A stretch of 64,000 bases of DNA from PALSA-612 sp963704335 (GCA_963704335.1 OY969889.1:1488001-1552000); one strand, 5' to 3'. Positions 1 to 8,685 are shown, counted from the first letter of the stretch. The notes: generated by a model not told the origin, from the letters alone. Numbers and translations: made by a program.

Positions 1-2
1 TC

Positions 3-770
3 GCCTCGGGCCGCGTCGATCGACGCGGCTTCGAGTTCGAGCACGTTCTGCGCGACATCCAGACGCTGAACGAGTGGGCTCTCGAGGGCCGGCTGGAGAC
101 GACCGCCATCTCGCTGCACGCATACCCGTTCGTCCAGGACCGGTACGTCCTGCTGCCGCACGGTGCGAGCATGGGCGCCGGCTACGGCCCGATCGTCGTT
201 GCGCGCGAGCCGCTGGCGCTGGAGGATCTCGCGGACCTCGAGATCGCCGTACCCGGTCGCATGACGACTGCGTTCCTCGTCCTCCGCATGGCGATCGGCG
301 ACTTCCGCTACCGCGAGGTGCCGTTCGATCAGATCCTCGACGAGGTGAAGGCGGGCGATGCAGACGTGGGGCTCATCATCCACGAGGGTCAGCTGACCTA
401 CGCGGACGAGGGCCTCGAGAAGGTGCTCGACCTCGGGGAGTGGTGGTTGTTGGAGACGGGGCTGCCGCTGCCGCTCGGCGCCAACGTCGCCCGGCGCGAT
501 CTCGGTGACGAGGTGCTCGCGGAGCTGTCGACGGTGCTCCAGGATTCGATCCGCACCGGCCTCGACAATCGGAACGAGGCGATGGCCTACGCGATGGAGT
601 TCAGCCGCGGTCTGGAGCCCCACCTCGCCGACCGCTTCGTCGGCATGTACGTCAACGACCTGACGTGCGACTACGGCGAAGAGGGCCGGGCGGCGGTCGA
701 GGAGCTGTTACGGCGCGCCGAGGCACTCGGTGCGTACGAACGCCCCGTCCGCGTCGAGTTCGTCTCCTAG
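3..770 (+). CDS. mqnD: 1,4-dihydroxy-6-naphthoate synthase (MqnD), 5' end outside window
   Basis: The open frame runs in from the left edge, so the N-terminus is missing; about 255 residues are visible and end at TAG 768-770. The protein belongs to the MqnA/MqnD periplasmic-binding-like fold and matches MqnD. It has the HAYP segment near visible residue 45, then PHGASMGAGYGP, and a later LIIHEGQLTY segment typical of the family. MqnD turns cyclic dehypoxanthinyl futalosine into 1,4-dihydroxy-6-naphthoate in the futalosine route to menaquinone. This fits an organism that relies on menaquinone with the cytochrome bd and NDH-2 genes later in the window. MqnA is the main alternative; the HAYP and HEGQ segments favour MqnD. 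The downstream gene begins 45 bases later. Confidence 0.85.
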   Translation, partial: ASGRVDRRGFEFEHVLRDIQTLNEWALEGRLETTAISLHAYPFVQDRYVLLPHGASMGAGYGPIVVAREPLALEDLADLEIAVPGRMTTAFLVLRMAIGDFRYREVPFDQILDEVKAGDADVGLIIHEGQLTYADEGLEKVLDLGEWWLLETGLPLPLGANVARRDLGDEVLAELSTVLQDSIRTGLDNRNEAMAYAMEFSRGLEPHLADRFVGMYVNDLTCDYGEEGRAAVEELLRRAEALGAYERPVRVEFVS

Positions 771-815
771 TCAGTTGCTCTGAAGATTCGGCCGCTCGCG
801 GCCGATAGCAACGGG

Positions 816-2174
816 GTGAACCCACTGTCCCCGTCAACGCCGCGGTTCACGTGGCTGGCAGGCGCGTTCGTCGTCTCGTTCTGTGCCCTCGTGGCGTCGG
901 TCGGCGCAGACGCGCACTGGCTGGCCGCCCTCGGCCGCGAGATCGCCGAGCTCGGCCGCATCCCTGCAGGTGTTCCGTACGCGGCTGCACCGTCGGTCGG
1001 CTGGGAGAACGCACCGGTGCTCGGAGAGCTCGCCTTCCACGGGCTCGAGGCGGCTCTCGGCGATCGCGGTCTCGTGCTCGCGCTTGTCGGCGCCGTCGCG
1101 CTCGTCATCGCGACGCTGGCGCTGGACATGCGTCGAGCGGACGCGGCCGATGCTCCCTCCGCGCTCGTGCTGCTGCTCGTGGGAGTGGCCGCCGCGCAGT
1201 CGCTCCTGATCGTCCGCGGCCAGCTCTTCTCGCTGGCGCTCTTCCCCGTCCTGCTGCTCATTCTCCGCAACCAGGCGCGACTGCCGTCGGAGGCCATCTG
1301 GCTTCTTCCCCCGCTCTTCGCTCTCTGGTCGAACCTCCACGGGGGCGTGCTCGTGGGTGTCGCCGTGGCCGGCTCGTATCTGCTCCTGCACAGGGTGCGG
1401 CGGACGCCCGTGACGGCCGTCGCCGTGCTCGTCGCGTCGCTCGGCGCGGTGTTGCTCACGCCGTCGCTCCTCGATACGAGGCGGTACTACCAGGGCGTGC
1501 TCGGCAGCGAGGCGGCCGTCGGGCACGAAGGGCTTTGGGCGCCGTTGTCGCTCGACATGCCGCTGGACCTCGCGTTCCTCGTCGCCGGGGTCCCGCTCGT
1601 GATCGCGGCGCTGGCCTCCAGGCCTAGATTCTGGGAGCTCGTGGCGCTCACCTGTCTTGCGGCAATGACCATCCAGGCTGGAAGGAACGCCGTGTGGCTC
1701 GTGCTGTTCGCAGCCACCCCGGCCGCCGCCTGGCTCACGGGCTCGCGCGAGTGGCGCCTTCATCCGCCGCGCTTCTTGACGGCCGTGCTGGCCGCGTGTC
1801 TTGCGGGGGTACTGGCCATCGGCCTCGGCCGGGCACCGGTTCCGCCCGGTGCGGGCGAGAAGCTACGCGCACGCGCAGCCCTCGAGTCGGGCAGCGCGCC
1901 GATTCTCGCGGACGACATCAACGCCGAGGCACTCGCACTCGACGGGCGGATGGTGTGGATTGCCAACCCGCTCGATGCCTTCGATCTCGGCGACCAGCGG
2001 CTCTATCTCGACTGGATCGCTGGGCGCACCTCGGGAGACGCATTGCCGAAGGCCTTCCCGGCCGCCCTGGTCACGATTGACAGCCCGCCGGCAGTTCGCC
2101 TGGCCCGTGACGACGGTTGGCGCGTGGCCGCGAAAGACGAGCGAGCGGTGCTGTTCGTGCGCGCCCGGCGCTAG
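816..2174 (+). CDS. Multi-pass membrane protein, GT-C-like, unknown function
   Basis: 452 residues from a GTG start. Most of the protein is hydrophobic, with roughly eight to ten membrane segments, the first at about residues 9-30. The C-terminal 110 or so residues are more polar and could form an outside domain. The motif LWSNLHGG near residues 169-177 is the best signature; similar W-N-LHGG motifs occur in uncharacterised bacterial membrane proteins related to polyprenol-dependent (GT-C) glycosyltransferases. I see no acidic catalytic motif in the first outside loop that would prove a transferase. No known partner is adjacent: mqnD lies upstream and an aldehyde dehydrogenase downstream. Function should be treated as unknown. 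Confidence 0.7.
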   Translation: MNPLSPSTPRFTWLAGAFVVSFCALVASVGADAHWLAALGREIAELGRIPAGVPYAAAPSVGWENAPVLGELAFHGLEAALGDRGLVLALVGAVALVIATLALDMRRADAADAPSALVLLLVGVAAAQSLLIVRGQLFSLALFPVLLLILRNQARLPSEAIWLLPPLFALWSNLHGGVLVGVAVAGSYLLLHRVRRTPVTAVAVLVASLGAVLLTPSLLDTRRYYQGVLGSEAAVGHEGLWAPLSLDMPLDLAFLVAGVPLVIAALASRPRFWELVALTCLAAMTIQAGRNAVWLVLFAATPAAAWLTGSREWRLHPPRFLTAVLAACLAGVLAIGLGRAPVPPGAGEKLRARAALESGSAPILADDINAEALALDGRMVWIANPLDAFDLGDQRLYLDWIAGRTSGDALPKAFPAALVTIDSPPAVRLARDDGWRVAAKDERAVLFVRARR

Positions 2175-2200
2175 CTCGGGAGCGGGTATCGTCCGCCGCG

Positions 2201-3673
2201 ATGGCGGTGGCGACCGGCAGGGAGTACGGCCTGTTCATCGACGGCGGCATGGCCGAACCGGCCTCCGGCGAGGTCGTCGAGCTCCTCGAGCCGGCCACGG
2301 GTGAGCCGCTCGCGCGGGCCGCCATGGCGGGTGAGGCCGACGTCGACCGGGCGGTCGAGTCGGCGCGCGGTGCGCTCGAGGGCGCGTGGGGGAAGACGCC
2401 CGCCACGGAACGCTCGCGTCTCTTGCACGCGCTGGCCGACGCGATGGTCGCCAACCGCGCCGAGCTGTGCGAGCTCGAGTCGAGAAACGTCGGCAAGGCG
2501 ATCTCGTCGGTGAAGGCCGAGCTCTTCGGAGCCGCCGAGCACTTTCGCTACTTCGCCTCTGCCGTCGGCACGATCGCCGGCCGCTCGAACCCGATCGGCG
2601 GCTCGCTGCTCTTCTACTCGCTGAAGGAGCCCGTCGGCGTCGCGGGGCAGATCGTGCCGTGGAACTACCCGCTGCTGATGACGGCCTGGAAGCTCTCGCC
2701 CGCGCTCGCGGCCGGGTGCACGGTCGTCCTCAAGCCCGACGCGAAGACGCCGCTGAGCGCGCTGCGCCTGGCGGAGCTGGCTGCGGAGGTGGGCTTCCCG
2801 GCGGGCGTGATCAACATCGTCCCCGGCGACGGCCCGGGCACGGGCGGCTACCTCGTCGGCCATCCCGGTGTGGACAAGGTGGCGTTCACCGGCTCGACGG
2901 CGACGGGGAGCGAGATCATGCGACTCGCTGCGCCGACGCTGAAGCGGATCACGCTGGAGCTGGGCGGCAAGAGCCCGAACATCGTCTTTGCGGACGCGGA
3001 CCTCGCGGACGCCGTTCCCAGCTCGGTCTGGGCGATCTACTACGCGGCGGGGCAGAGCTGCGAGGCCCGGTCGCGCGTGCTCGTCGAGAAGCCGATCTAC
3101 GACACGGTGGTCGCGGAGTTCGCCGAGAAGGCCGCGGCGGTGAAGGTCGGCGACCCGCTCGACGCCGAGACCCAGATGGGCTCCCTCATCTCACCCGAGC
3201 ACCGCGACCGCGTGCACGGTTTCGTGGAGCAGGGACGCGAGCAGGGCGCAGAGGTCGTGCTGGGTGGCTCGCCCGGCGACGGCGCGGGCGCGTTCTATCC
3301 GCCGACGCTGCTGGCTTCCTGCGACAACTCGATGTCCGTCGCTCAGGAGGAGATCTTCGGCCCGGTGGCGACGGTGATCCCGTTCGAGGACGAAGCGGAC
3401 GCCGTGCGCATCGCCAACGATGTCCGATACGGCCTGATGGCGACGGTCTGGACGGGCGATCCGGCGCGCGGCCACAGGCTCGCGCGGCAGATCAAGTCGG
3501 GCACGGTGGGGATCAACATGCCGTACACGGCGTTCCCCGGCATCCCGTTCGGCGGCTACAAGCAGTCCGGCTTCGGCCGCGAGCTCGGGGTCGAGGCGCT
3601 TGACCTCTACCTGGAGACGAAGAGCGTCGTCGTCAGCACGGGTACGAGGCAGGCCAACCCGTTCGGGCTCTAG
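2201..3673 (+). CDS. Aldehyde dehydrogenase (NAD(P)-dependent family)
   Basis: 490 residues, the normal length for the superfamily. I chose ATG 2201 because the in-frame extension to 2117 only adds arginine-rich sequence overlapping the previous gene. Visible landmarks are the cofactor-site PWNYPL segment, the general-base glutamate in TLELGGKSPN (about E252), the nucleophile cysteine in GQSCEAR (about C286), and a C-terminal PFGGYKQSGFGRE typical of betaine-aldehyde-type enzymes. The enzyme oxidises an aldehyde to the acid in the cytosol; the substrate cannot be read from sequence. It ends 1 base before the allantoate-hydrolase-like gene, so the two are probably co-transcribed. That suggests a nitrogen-compound or purine-linked aldehyde as one possibility. 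Confidence 0.9.
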   Translation: MAVATGREYGLFIDGGMAEPASGEVVELLEPATGEPLARAAMAGEADVDRAVESARGALEGAWGKTPATERSRLLHALADAMVANRAELCELESRNVGKAISSVKAELFGAAEHFRYFASAVGTIAGRSNPIGGSLLFYSLKEPVGVAGQIVPWNYPLLMTAWKLSPALAAGCTVVLKPDAKTPLSALRLAELAAEVGFPAGVINIVPGDGPGTGGYLVGHPGVDKVAFTGSTATGSEIMRLAAPTLKRITLELGGKSPNIVFADADLADAVPSSVWAIYYAAGQSCEARSRVLVEKPIYDTVVAEFAEKAAAVKVGDPLDAETQMGSLISPEHRDRVHGFVEQGREQGAEVVLGGSPGDGAGAFYPPTLLASCDNSMSVAQEEIFGPVATVIPFEDEADAVRIANDVRYGLMATVWTGDPARGHRLARQIKSGTVGINMPYTAFPGIPFGGYKQSGFGRELGVEALDLYLETKSVVVSTGTRQANPFGL

Positions 3674-3674
3674 G

Positions 3675-4697
3675 GTGAGCGCGCGCGTGGAGCGCGTGTT
3701 CGGGCGCCTCGAGGAGCTGTACGCGATCGGCGGCGGGTTAGGCGCGAACCGACCGCATCCGAGCGCGGAAGAAGACGCTGCACATGAACTGGCCGCTGGC
3801 TGGCTGCGTGAGGCCGGGCTGGCTGTCGAGGTCGACGCACACGGCAATCTGCTGGGCCGCTCCGAGAGCCGCGCCGACGTCTGGGTGGGCTCCCACCTCG
3901 ACTCCGTGCCGCAGGGAGGGATGTTCGACGGTGCGCTTGGCGTCGTCGCCGCGATCGAGGCCGTCGAGCTCGCGGGCTGCGGCTCGGTGGTGGCGTTCCG
4001 CGGCGAGGAGGTTGGCTGCATCGGTAGCCGCGCGCTCTGCCGCTACGAGGAGGTGCCGACGGCGTTCCTCGAGCTCCACATCGAGCAAGGGCCGACGCTC
4101 GAGCGGGCCGGGGTGCCGCTCGGCGTCGTCACCAGCATCGTCGGCTACGCGCGCGGCGAGCTCTGGTTCGAGGGTCGCGCCGGTCATGCCGGGACGACGC
4201 CGATGCAGGACCGCGAGGACGCATTGGTCGAAGCGGCCGCCGCGATCCTCGAGATCCGCGAAGCTGCGCTGCAGGTCGAGGGAGCCGTCGCTACCGTCGG
4301 CGAGCTGGACGTCGAGCCCGGGGCGGGAAACGTGATCCCGGGGCGGGTTCGCCTCTCCGTCGACGTGCGGGCGCCCGACAGCGAACGGTTGGACGACGTG
4401 CTCTCGCGAGTCGGACTAGAGCCGGGGCACCGCGCCGAACCGGTGGCGATGAGCGAGCTCTGCCGCGCCGCCCTCGGCGAGGAAATCGCCGCCCGCGGTC
4501 TGCAGGCCATCGAGCTGCCGTCGGGCGCCGGTCACGACGCGGGCATCCTCGCCGCCGCCGGCGTCGATGCGGGGATGCTGTTCGTCCGCAGCCTCAACGG
4601 CGGAGTCAGCCACTCCCCTGACGAGCTCTCGTCCGAGGAAGACATCGCGCTCGCGATCGACGTGCTTGCGGGCGCGCTGCGCCGGCTCGCCAGCTAG
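3675..4697 (+). CDS. allC: Allantoate amidohydrolase / N-carbamoyl amino acid hydrolase (M20 family)
   Basis: 340 residues from GTG 3675; the longer in-frame reading starts inside the aldehyde dehydrogenase. Dinuclear-metal M20 ligands are visible: GSHLDSVPQGG (about H73), the paired glutamates in FRGEEVG (about 110-111), the LELHIEQGP histidine (about 134) and a C-terminal NGGVSHSPDE. The HIEQGP sequence is typical of the hydantoinase/carbamoylase branch, which includes AllC and beta-ureidopropionase. It is slightly short for AllC, which is usually about 400 residues. The opposing purine-breakdown operon ends on the same CTAG, so allantoate hydrolysis to ureidoglycine, CO2 and ammonia is the most likely role. 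Carbamoyl-amino-acid hydrolysis cannot be excluded. Confidence 0.75.
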   Translation: MSARVERVFGRLEELYAIGGGLGANRPHPSAEEDAAHELAAGWLREAGLAVEVDAHGNLLGRSESRADVWVGSHLDSVPQGGMFDGALGVVAAIEAVELAGCGSVVAFRGEEVGCIGSRALCRYEEVPTAFLELHIEQGPTLERAGVPLGVVTSIVGYARGELWFEGRAGHAGTTPMQDREDALVEAAAAILEIREAALQVEGAVATVGELDVEPGAGNVIPGRVRLSVDVRAPDSERLDDVLSRVGLEPGHRAEPVAMSELCRAALGEEIAARGLQAIELPSGAGHDAGILAAAGVDAGMLFVRSLNGGVSHSPDELSSEEDIALAIDVLAGALRRLAS

Positions 4698-5644
4698 ACG
4701 CCTCGTTCCGGCTCGCCGTCGTAGTAGTCGAGGCTCTCGAGCCGGGCGATGATGCCCACGCCGCGGAAGTTGATCTTGTTCGAGCGCGGATAGTAGGCGA
4801 TGTCGTTGTTCCTGCGAGTGCCGTAGGCCAGGAACGTGAATGTCTCGTCCTCCGCGCGGAAGTAGTGCGCGATTCGCGTCGCGGCAGGGCGCGAGACAAC
4901 ATGGCCGGCGCGCAGCCGGTGCACCTCTTTCTCCACGTTCGGGTTTAGGCGGTAAGCGCCTGGCGTCGGCCACAGCTCGAGCACGCCCGAGCCGTCGAGC
5001 ACGATGAAGATCTCCTCCTCGAGCGAGTGGCAATGCGGGGGAGGACCCTCCTGGCCGGGCGGCAGTGCTACCCAGTTCAGGCCGGTCCGCTCCGAGCCTG
5101 CGGCGCTGGCGAGATCCTTGACGGCACCGCCGGACTCGCCCTCGAGCTCGTCCCCGTTCACGATGGTTGAGGGGCGAGGGCTCGGCGCGGGCAGCTCCAG
5201 CTCGCCGGCATCGGCCTCGAGGTCCCACGGGTGACGTTCTTCCGCGACCTTGACGGTCACGTCCATGCGTACAACGCCGGCCCGGGGAAGGTACGTGGCC
5301 GTCACGTTCGTGCGCTCGCCGAAGGCGAGGACGTCAAGACCGTCCGGCCCCGCTATCAGCGTGTGATCCTCCCACGCAGCGCGGTGCACGATGCAGTCGC
5401 CGGCGCCCACTTCGTGCGTCTTCCCGTTCTGCCAGGAGAGGCCGGAGCCTGCGAGCACGTAAAAGATCTCCTCCTCGTCGAGCTCGACGTGTACGGGAGA
5501 CGAGCGGCCGCCCGGATCGAGCTTCAGGCGGGCGACGCCGACCTCCTTCGACCCCGCGGCGTGGCCGAGGTCGATACGGTCGAGCTGCATCGGGCCGCGG
5601 CGAAGGTCGCGCGGTTCGACGTCGTCCCAGTGCGCGATGCCCAT
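4694..5644 (-). CDS. Bicupin protein, candidate (S)-ureidoglycine aminohydrolase
   Basis: 316 residues with two cupin folds. The first has HVELDEEEIFYVLAGSG near residues 50-70; the second has the metal-binding HCHSLEEEIFIVLDGSG around residue 205, where H-x-H and the following glutamate are the expected ligands. The start ATG at 5644 overlaps the stop of the DUF3830 gene as ATGA, so the two are translationally coupled. It is the last gene of the urate-degrading operon. Ureidoglycine aminohydrolase is a bicupin and would act right after the allantoate hydrolase encoded opposite it. This assignment is inferred from fold and context; similarity to the known enzyme is not obvious by eye. A sugar- or gentisate-type cupin is possible. 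Confidence 0.6.
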   Translation of the reverse strand: MGIAHWDDVEPRDLRRGPMQLDRIDLGHAAGSKEVGVARLKLDPGGRSSPVHVELDEEEIFYVLAGSGLSWQNGKTHEVGAGDCIVHRAAWEDHTLIAGPDGLDVLAFGERTNVTATYLPRAGVVRMDVTVKVAEERHPWDLEADAGELELPAPSPRPSTIVNGDELEGESGGAVKDLASAAGSERTGLNWVALPPGQEGPPPHCHSLEEEIFIVLDGSGVLELWPTPGAYRLNPNVEKEVHRLRAGHVVSRPAATRIAHYFRAEDETFTFLAYGTRRNNDIAYYPRSNKINFRGVGIIARLESLDYYDGEPERGV

Positions 5645-6051
5645 CACGCCTCCTCGAAGTGGATGTCCTGAGCCCCGTCCCATAGCACGAGCCGGCCGAT
5701 CTCCTCCAGGTGCTCTCGTCCGTCGACGACGGTGGCGAAGTGGTTCCCCGCCAGCTGGCCGGCCTTGCTCGCAAAGCACGTCTGGCCGTACGGGAACAGG
5801 ATCTCCGTCTCGCTGACGCCGCCGGGATAGATGAGCAGCTCCCCGGCTCCGGGGTAGCTCGTCGGATCCTCGAAGCCGATGCCGAGGTCGAGCTCGCCGA
5901 ACGGAATCCAGGCGGCCTGACCCGACCAGCGGGCCTGAATCAGCTGCGAGTCGAGTGGGAGCAGGCGGCGGAAGGCGGCGACGGTGTTCGGGGCACGCTC
6001 TTCCTCCAGCCGCGCGGTGAGCTCGAAGGAGCCGACGGTGATCTTCAGCAC
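5644..6051 (-). CDS. DUF3830 family protein (cyclophilin-like fold)
   Basis: 135 residues. The sequence reads as a classic DUF3830 member: TARLEEERAPNTVAAF near the N-terminus, RWSGQAAWIPFG in the middle, and LIYPGGVSETEILFPYG followed by CFASKAGQLAGNHFAT. The family has a compact cyclophilin-like beta-barrel and no established reaction. It is soluble, with no signal peptide or membrane segment. It overlaps the bicupin gene by one base (ATGA), and the nucleotidyltransferase gene ends 18 bases upstream, inside the operon for urate breakdown. Context suggests a catalytic or chaperone-like step in allantoin or ureide metabolism. That is inference only. Confidence 0.8.
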   Translation of the reverse strand: MLKITVGSFELTARLEEERAPNTVAAFRRLLPLDSQLIQARWSGQAAWIPFGELDLGIGFEDPTSYPGAGELLIYPGGVSETEILFPYGQTCFASKAGQLAGNHFATVVDGREHLEEIGRLVLWDGAQDIHFEEA

Positions 6052-6069
6052 TGGCAGGACGCTAGCGGC

Positions 6070-6837
6070 TCACGAGGCGAGTTGTCGCTCCAGCGTGCCG
6101 TCGGTCAGAGCGCGGACGAGGTCGGGTAGGGGATCGACGTCCGGCTTGTGCACCCGCAGGAACGCGAGGAGCTCTCGCGCGAGTCGCAGCGCCGCTTCGC
6201 CGAGCCTGGCGTCGTCGGCCTGGACAAGCCCGAGGCACAACGAGAGATCCTCTGCATAGTGTTCGGGTGCGATGGTAAGTGCGAGCGCAGCCTCAGCTGC
6301 CTCGCGTCGACTGCTTGCCAAGACGGGCTCGTTGAGGGGCAAGAGCAACCGGGGGGCGAGCTCGGCAGCGCTCATCGCATAGACGCGCAGCGCCAGTGAA
6401 TCGTCGGTCTCCAACGCCCGTCGTACTTTCATCGAGAACTCGAAGAAGTCCTCGAGCTCGGGCGGACCTGCGGGTCTCCGGAGCGATGGGTCCTCACCCA
6501 AGCGCGTGCGGGCATCGTCGGTGGCCCATGCGTAGCGTGCAGGCTCGAGTTGCGGGAGGCCGAGCCACCAACTCGCGGGCTCAGTTTCCTTCGCCAACCG
6601 TTCGTCGATCGCCTGTACGCCAGCCGAAACATGGAGAGGGCTTGCACCCAGCCGTTCCTGGAACCACGTGCGGTAGCGACCCGCATCGCTTTCCAGGATC
6701 GCCGTCAGGTCGAGATCCGAAAGCTCGTCGGACGTTCCCTTCGCGTAGCTCCCGCCGACGAGCACGGCGATCGCTCCCGGCTCGAGCTCCCTCAGCCGAG
6801 TGACCGCCGGCTCGACTACGGCCGGGAGTTGATCCAT
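6070..6837 (-). CDS. Nucleotidyltransferase-fold protein, unknown substrate
   Basis: 255 residues from ATG 6837; a longer reading upstream only adds arginine-rich sequence inside puuD. The N-terminal third carries a textbook polymerase-beta-like nucleotidyltransferase motif, GGSYAKGT followed by SDLDL (about residues 28-44), where the two aspartates bind metal. A third acidic residue is expected later but I cannot place it with certainty. The rest is helical, with no recognisable partner domain. It resembles aminoglycoside or MNT-type minimal nucleotidyltransferases, and no HEPN partner gene is adjacent. It overlaps the end of puuD by 22 bases, so it is made as part of the purine operon. Substrate unknown. 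Confidence 0.75.
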   Translation of the reverse strand: MDQLPAVVEPAVTRLRELEPGAIAVLVGGSYAKGTSDELSDLDLTAILESDAGRYRTWFQERLGASPLHVSAGVQAIDERLAKETEPASWWLGLPQLEPARYAWATDDARTRLGEDPSLRRPAGPPELEDFFEFSMKVRRALETDDSLALRVYAMSAAELAPRLLLPLNEPVLASSRREAAEAALALTIAPEHYAEDLSLCLGLVQADDARLGEAALRLARELLAFLRVHKPDVDPLPDLVRALTDGTLERQLAS

Positions 6838-7979
6838 CGCCCGAGGAGCTCGCGTTCTGCATCGGTCATGCCCGTTGAGTTGCCGAGCGGCATCACCCGC
6901 GTCAGAACGGCCACGCGTTCGATGGCCTCGGCTTGCGCCTCGATCTGTCCGCGGTTCTCGAGCCGGACACCCTTGGGAGCTGCCGCCCCCGAGTGGCACG
7001 ACGCGCAGCGCTGCTCGACGATCGGCGCAACCTCAGCGAAGGGGACGGGAGGTCCACTCGTCGAGCTGTCGGCGTCCGGCGGCCTCATCCAGACGGCGAT
7101 CGCGGCCAGCGCCGCCGCCGCTGTGACCGGTATCCACCACACGGTGTGGCCGGCATGGCGAAGGTTGAAGAAATGGCGGATCCAGGCGCCGACGAGCATC
7201 AGGCACACGAGCACGAGCCAGCCGTCGGCATGCCCGTACGCGAAGGCGAAGTGGTCGCCGAGCATGGCCAGCAGCACGGGCAGCGTGAGGTAGTTGTTGT
7301 GGACCGACCGATTCTTCGCACGGAGAAGCGGCGCCGGGTCCGGCTCTCGCCCTGCCTGCTTGGCTCTGACGAGATCCCAGTGGGCGGGGATGATGACGAA
7401 GAAGACGTTCGCCACCATGATCGTTCCCAGCATGGCCCCCAGCTGGAGCCACACCGCGCGGTCCGTGTAGAGGAGGCTCAGGCCGTAGGCGCTCGCCGCG
7501 ACGAGCGCGACGAGCACCGCCGCCAGCACGAGCTCGTTGCGGATCACGCGGCAGAGGACGTCGTAGACGACCCAGGCGGCGGCGAGCAACACCAGCGAGC
7601 TGACGATCGCTGCCCACTCGGACATGTCCGCGCCAACGAGATTGAGGTCGGCGTCGACGTAGTAGAGGACACAGAAGAGAGCGAAGCCCGAGAGCCAGGT
7701 CGTGTACGCCTCCCACTTGAACCAGTGCAGCGAGTCGGGCAGCGTACGCGGCGCGACGCGGAACTTCTGAACGAGGTAGAAGCCGCCGCTGTGGATCTCC
7801 CACGACTCGCCCGCGACGCCTTCGTCTGCATCCTGCTCCCGCCTGGGCGGCGCCAGGTGGTTGTCGAGAGCGACGAAGTAGAACGAGGTGCCGATCCAGA
7901 CGACGCCGGCGATGACGTGCAGCCAGCGGAAGACGAGGTCGAGCCAGTCGATCAGGTACGGGTCGACGGCGACGGTCAT
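6816..7979 (-). CDS. puuD: Urate hydroxylase PuuD, membrane-bound with cytochrome c domain
   Basis: 387 residues. The first 300 or so residues form about eight membrane helices, with WLHVIAGVVWIGTSFYF near the N-terminus and the conserved NNYLTLPVL segment. The C-terminal domain is a cytochrome c with heme site CASCH at 325-329 and a likely axial methionine in RVMPLGN. This is the layout of PuuD, which oxidises urate to 5-hydroxyisourate and passes electrons to the respiratory chain instead of making peroxide. The gene follows OHCU decarboxylase with an ATGA overlap (7976-7979). Its product is the substrate for the hydroxyisourate hydrolase two genes upstream, so assignment is supported by both motif and context. 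Confidence 0.93.
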   Translation of the reverse strand: MTVAVDPYLIDWLDLVFRWLHVIAGVVWIGTSFYFVALDNHLAPPRREQDADEGVAGESWEIHSGGFYLVQKFRVAPRTLPDSLHWFKWEAYTTWLSGFALFCVLYYVDADLNLVGADMSEWAAIVSSLVLLAAAWVVYDVLCRVIRNELVLAAVLVALVAASAYGLSLLYTDRAVWLQLGAMLGTIMVANVFFVIIPAHWDLVRAKQAGREPDPAPLLRAKNRSVHNNYLTLPVLLAMLGDHFAFAYGHADGWLVLVCLMLVGAWIRHFFNLRHAGHTVWWIPVTAAAALAAIAVWMRPPDADSSTSGPPVPFAEVAPIVEQRCASCHSGAAAPKGVRLENRGQIEAQAEAIERVAVLTRVMPLGNSTGMTDAERELLGRWINSRP

Positions 7980-8416
7980 GCGCGCTGCCAGCGGTCGCGG
8001 GCGATGGCCACGAGCTCGGACAGTGCGGTGTCCAGCTCCTCGTCGCGGGTCTTCTCCAGCCGCTCACGGAGGACGGGAACGATCTCGGTCTTCGGCCGGC
8101 GGTTGACGAAGACGACGAAGCGGAAGCCGAAGCGCTCCTCGTAGCGGTGGTTGAGCTCTGCAAGCTCGACCAGCACGGCCGGATCGTCGTCGAAGCCCTG
8201 CTCGACTGCGGATTGCGCCGACAGTCCCTCGCGCTGCCCGATCGCCGGATGCGCTGCGAGCGCCTCGAGCTTCTCGTCTTCCGTCAGCGTGTGGAGGACA
8301 TCGTCCGCGTTGCCGAGCGGGTTCTCGATCTCGGCCAGTCGCTCGACGAGGGCGGTCCGTCCTTCGAAGAGGCCGGCGAGCTCGTCGGCGGTCAGCTGCC
8401 GCGGTAGCTCGCGCAC
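7976..8416 (-). CDS. uraD: 2-oxo-4-hydroxy-4-carboxy-5-ureidoimidazoline (OHCU) decarboxylase
   Basis: 146 residues from a GTG start, somewhat short for the family (about 160-170). The catalytic histidine motif AAHPAIG is at residues 54-60 (H56), and the C-terminal FGFRFVVFVNRRPK is the usual substrate-pocket segment. The enzyme decarboxylates OHCU to (S)-allantoin, the third step of urate breakdown. It overlaps the hydroxyisourate hydrolase gene by 25 bases and puuD by 4 bases. The three urate-ring enzymes are therefore encoded as one tightly coupled unit. Confidence 0.93.
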   Translation of the reverse strand: MRELPRQLTADELAGLFEGRTALVERLAEIENPLGNADDVLHTLTEDEKLEALAAHPAIGQREGLSAQSAVEQGFDDDPAVLVELAELNHRYEERFGFRFVVFVNRRPKTEIVPVLRERLEKTRDEELDTALSELVAIARDRWQRA

Positions 8417-8685
8417 GCGTAGGGCGAGACGAGCAGCGGCACGTGATAGTGGCGCTGCGGATCCTCGATGGCGATCTCCAGCTCGACGCGGCGGAAGAAC
8501 GCCGACGGAGGGTGGAAGACGATCCGGTACGTCCCGGTCTCCAGCGAGTTCGGTGACAGCTCGGCGATGCGCCCGTCGGCGTCGGTCTGCGCCGCCGTTA
8601 GCAGCGACTCGCCGCGGTAGAGCTCGACGATCACGCCTTCCGCGGGCTCGCCGCGCTCGGTGTCGAGCACGTGCGTGGAGATCAC
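8392..8685 (-). CDS. uraH: 5-hydroxyisourate hydrolase (transthyretin-related)
   Basis: 97 residues, a little under the common 108-117. The N-terminal MISTHVLD supplies the first active-site histidine (H5). A late YHVPLL gives another, and the chain ends in the diagnostic Y-R-G-S tetrapeptide. In this copy the segment before it is SPYACAS instead of the usual SPYGYST. The enzyme hydrolyses 5-hydroxyisourate to OHCU. The start is GTG 8685. It overlaps uraD by 25 bases and lies 18 bases downstream of the SDR gene, within the purine operon. Confidence 0.93.
   Translation of the reverse strand: MISTHVLDTERGEPAEGVIVELYRGESLLTAAQTDADGRIAELSPNSLETGTYRIVFHPPSAFFRRVELEIAIEDPQRHYHVPLLVSPYACASYRGS

Noticed and set aside
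767..2080. Long open frames on both strands over the membrane protein and mqnD region
   Set aside because: They are arginine- and alanine-rich shadow frames of high-GC DNA and lie opposite or inside the membrane protein gene, which has real hydrophobic structure.
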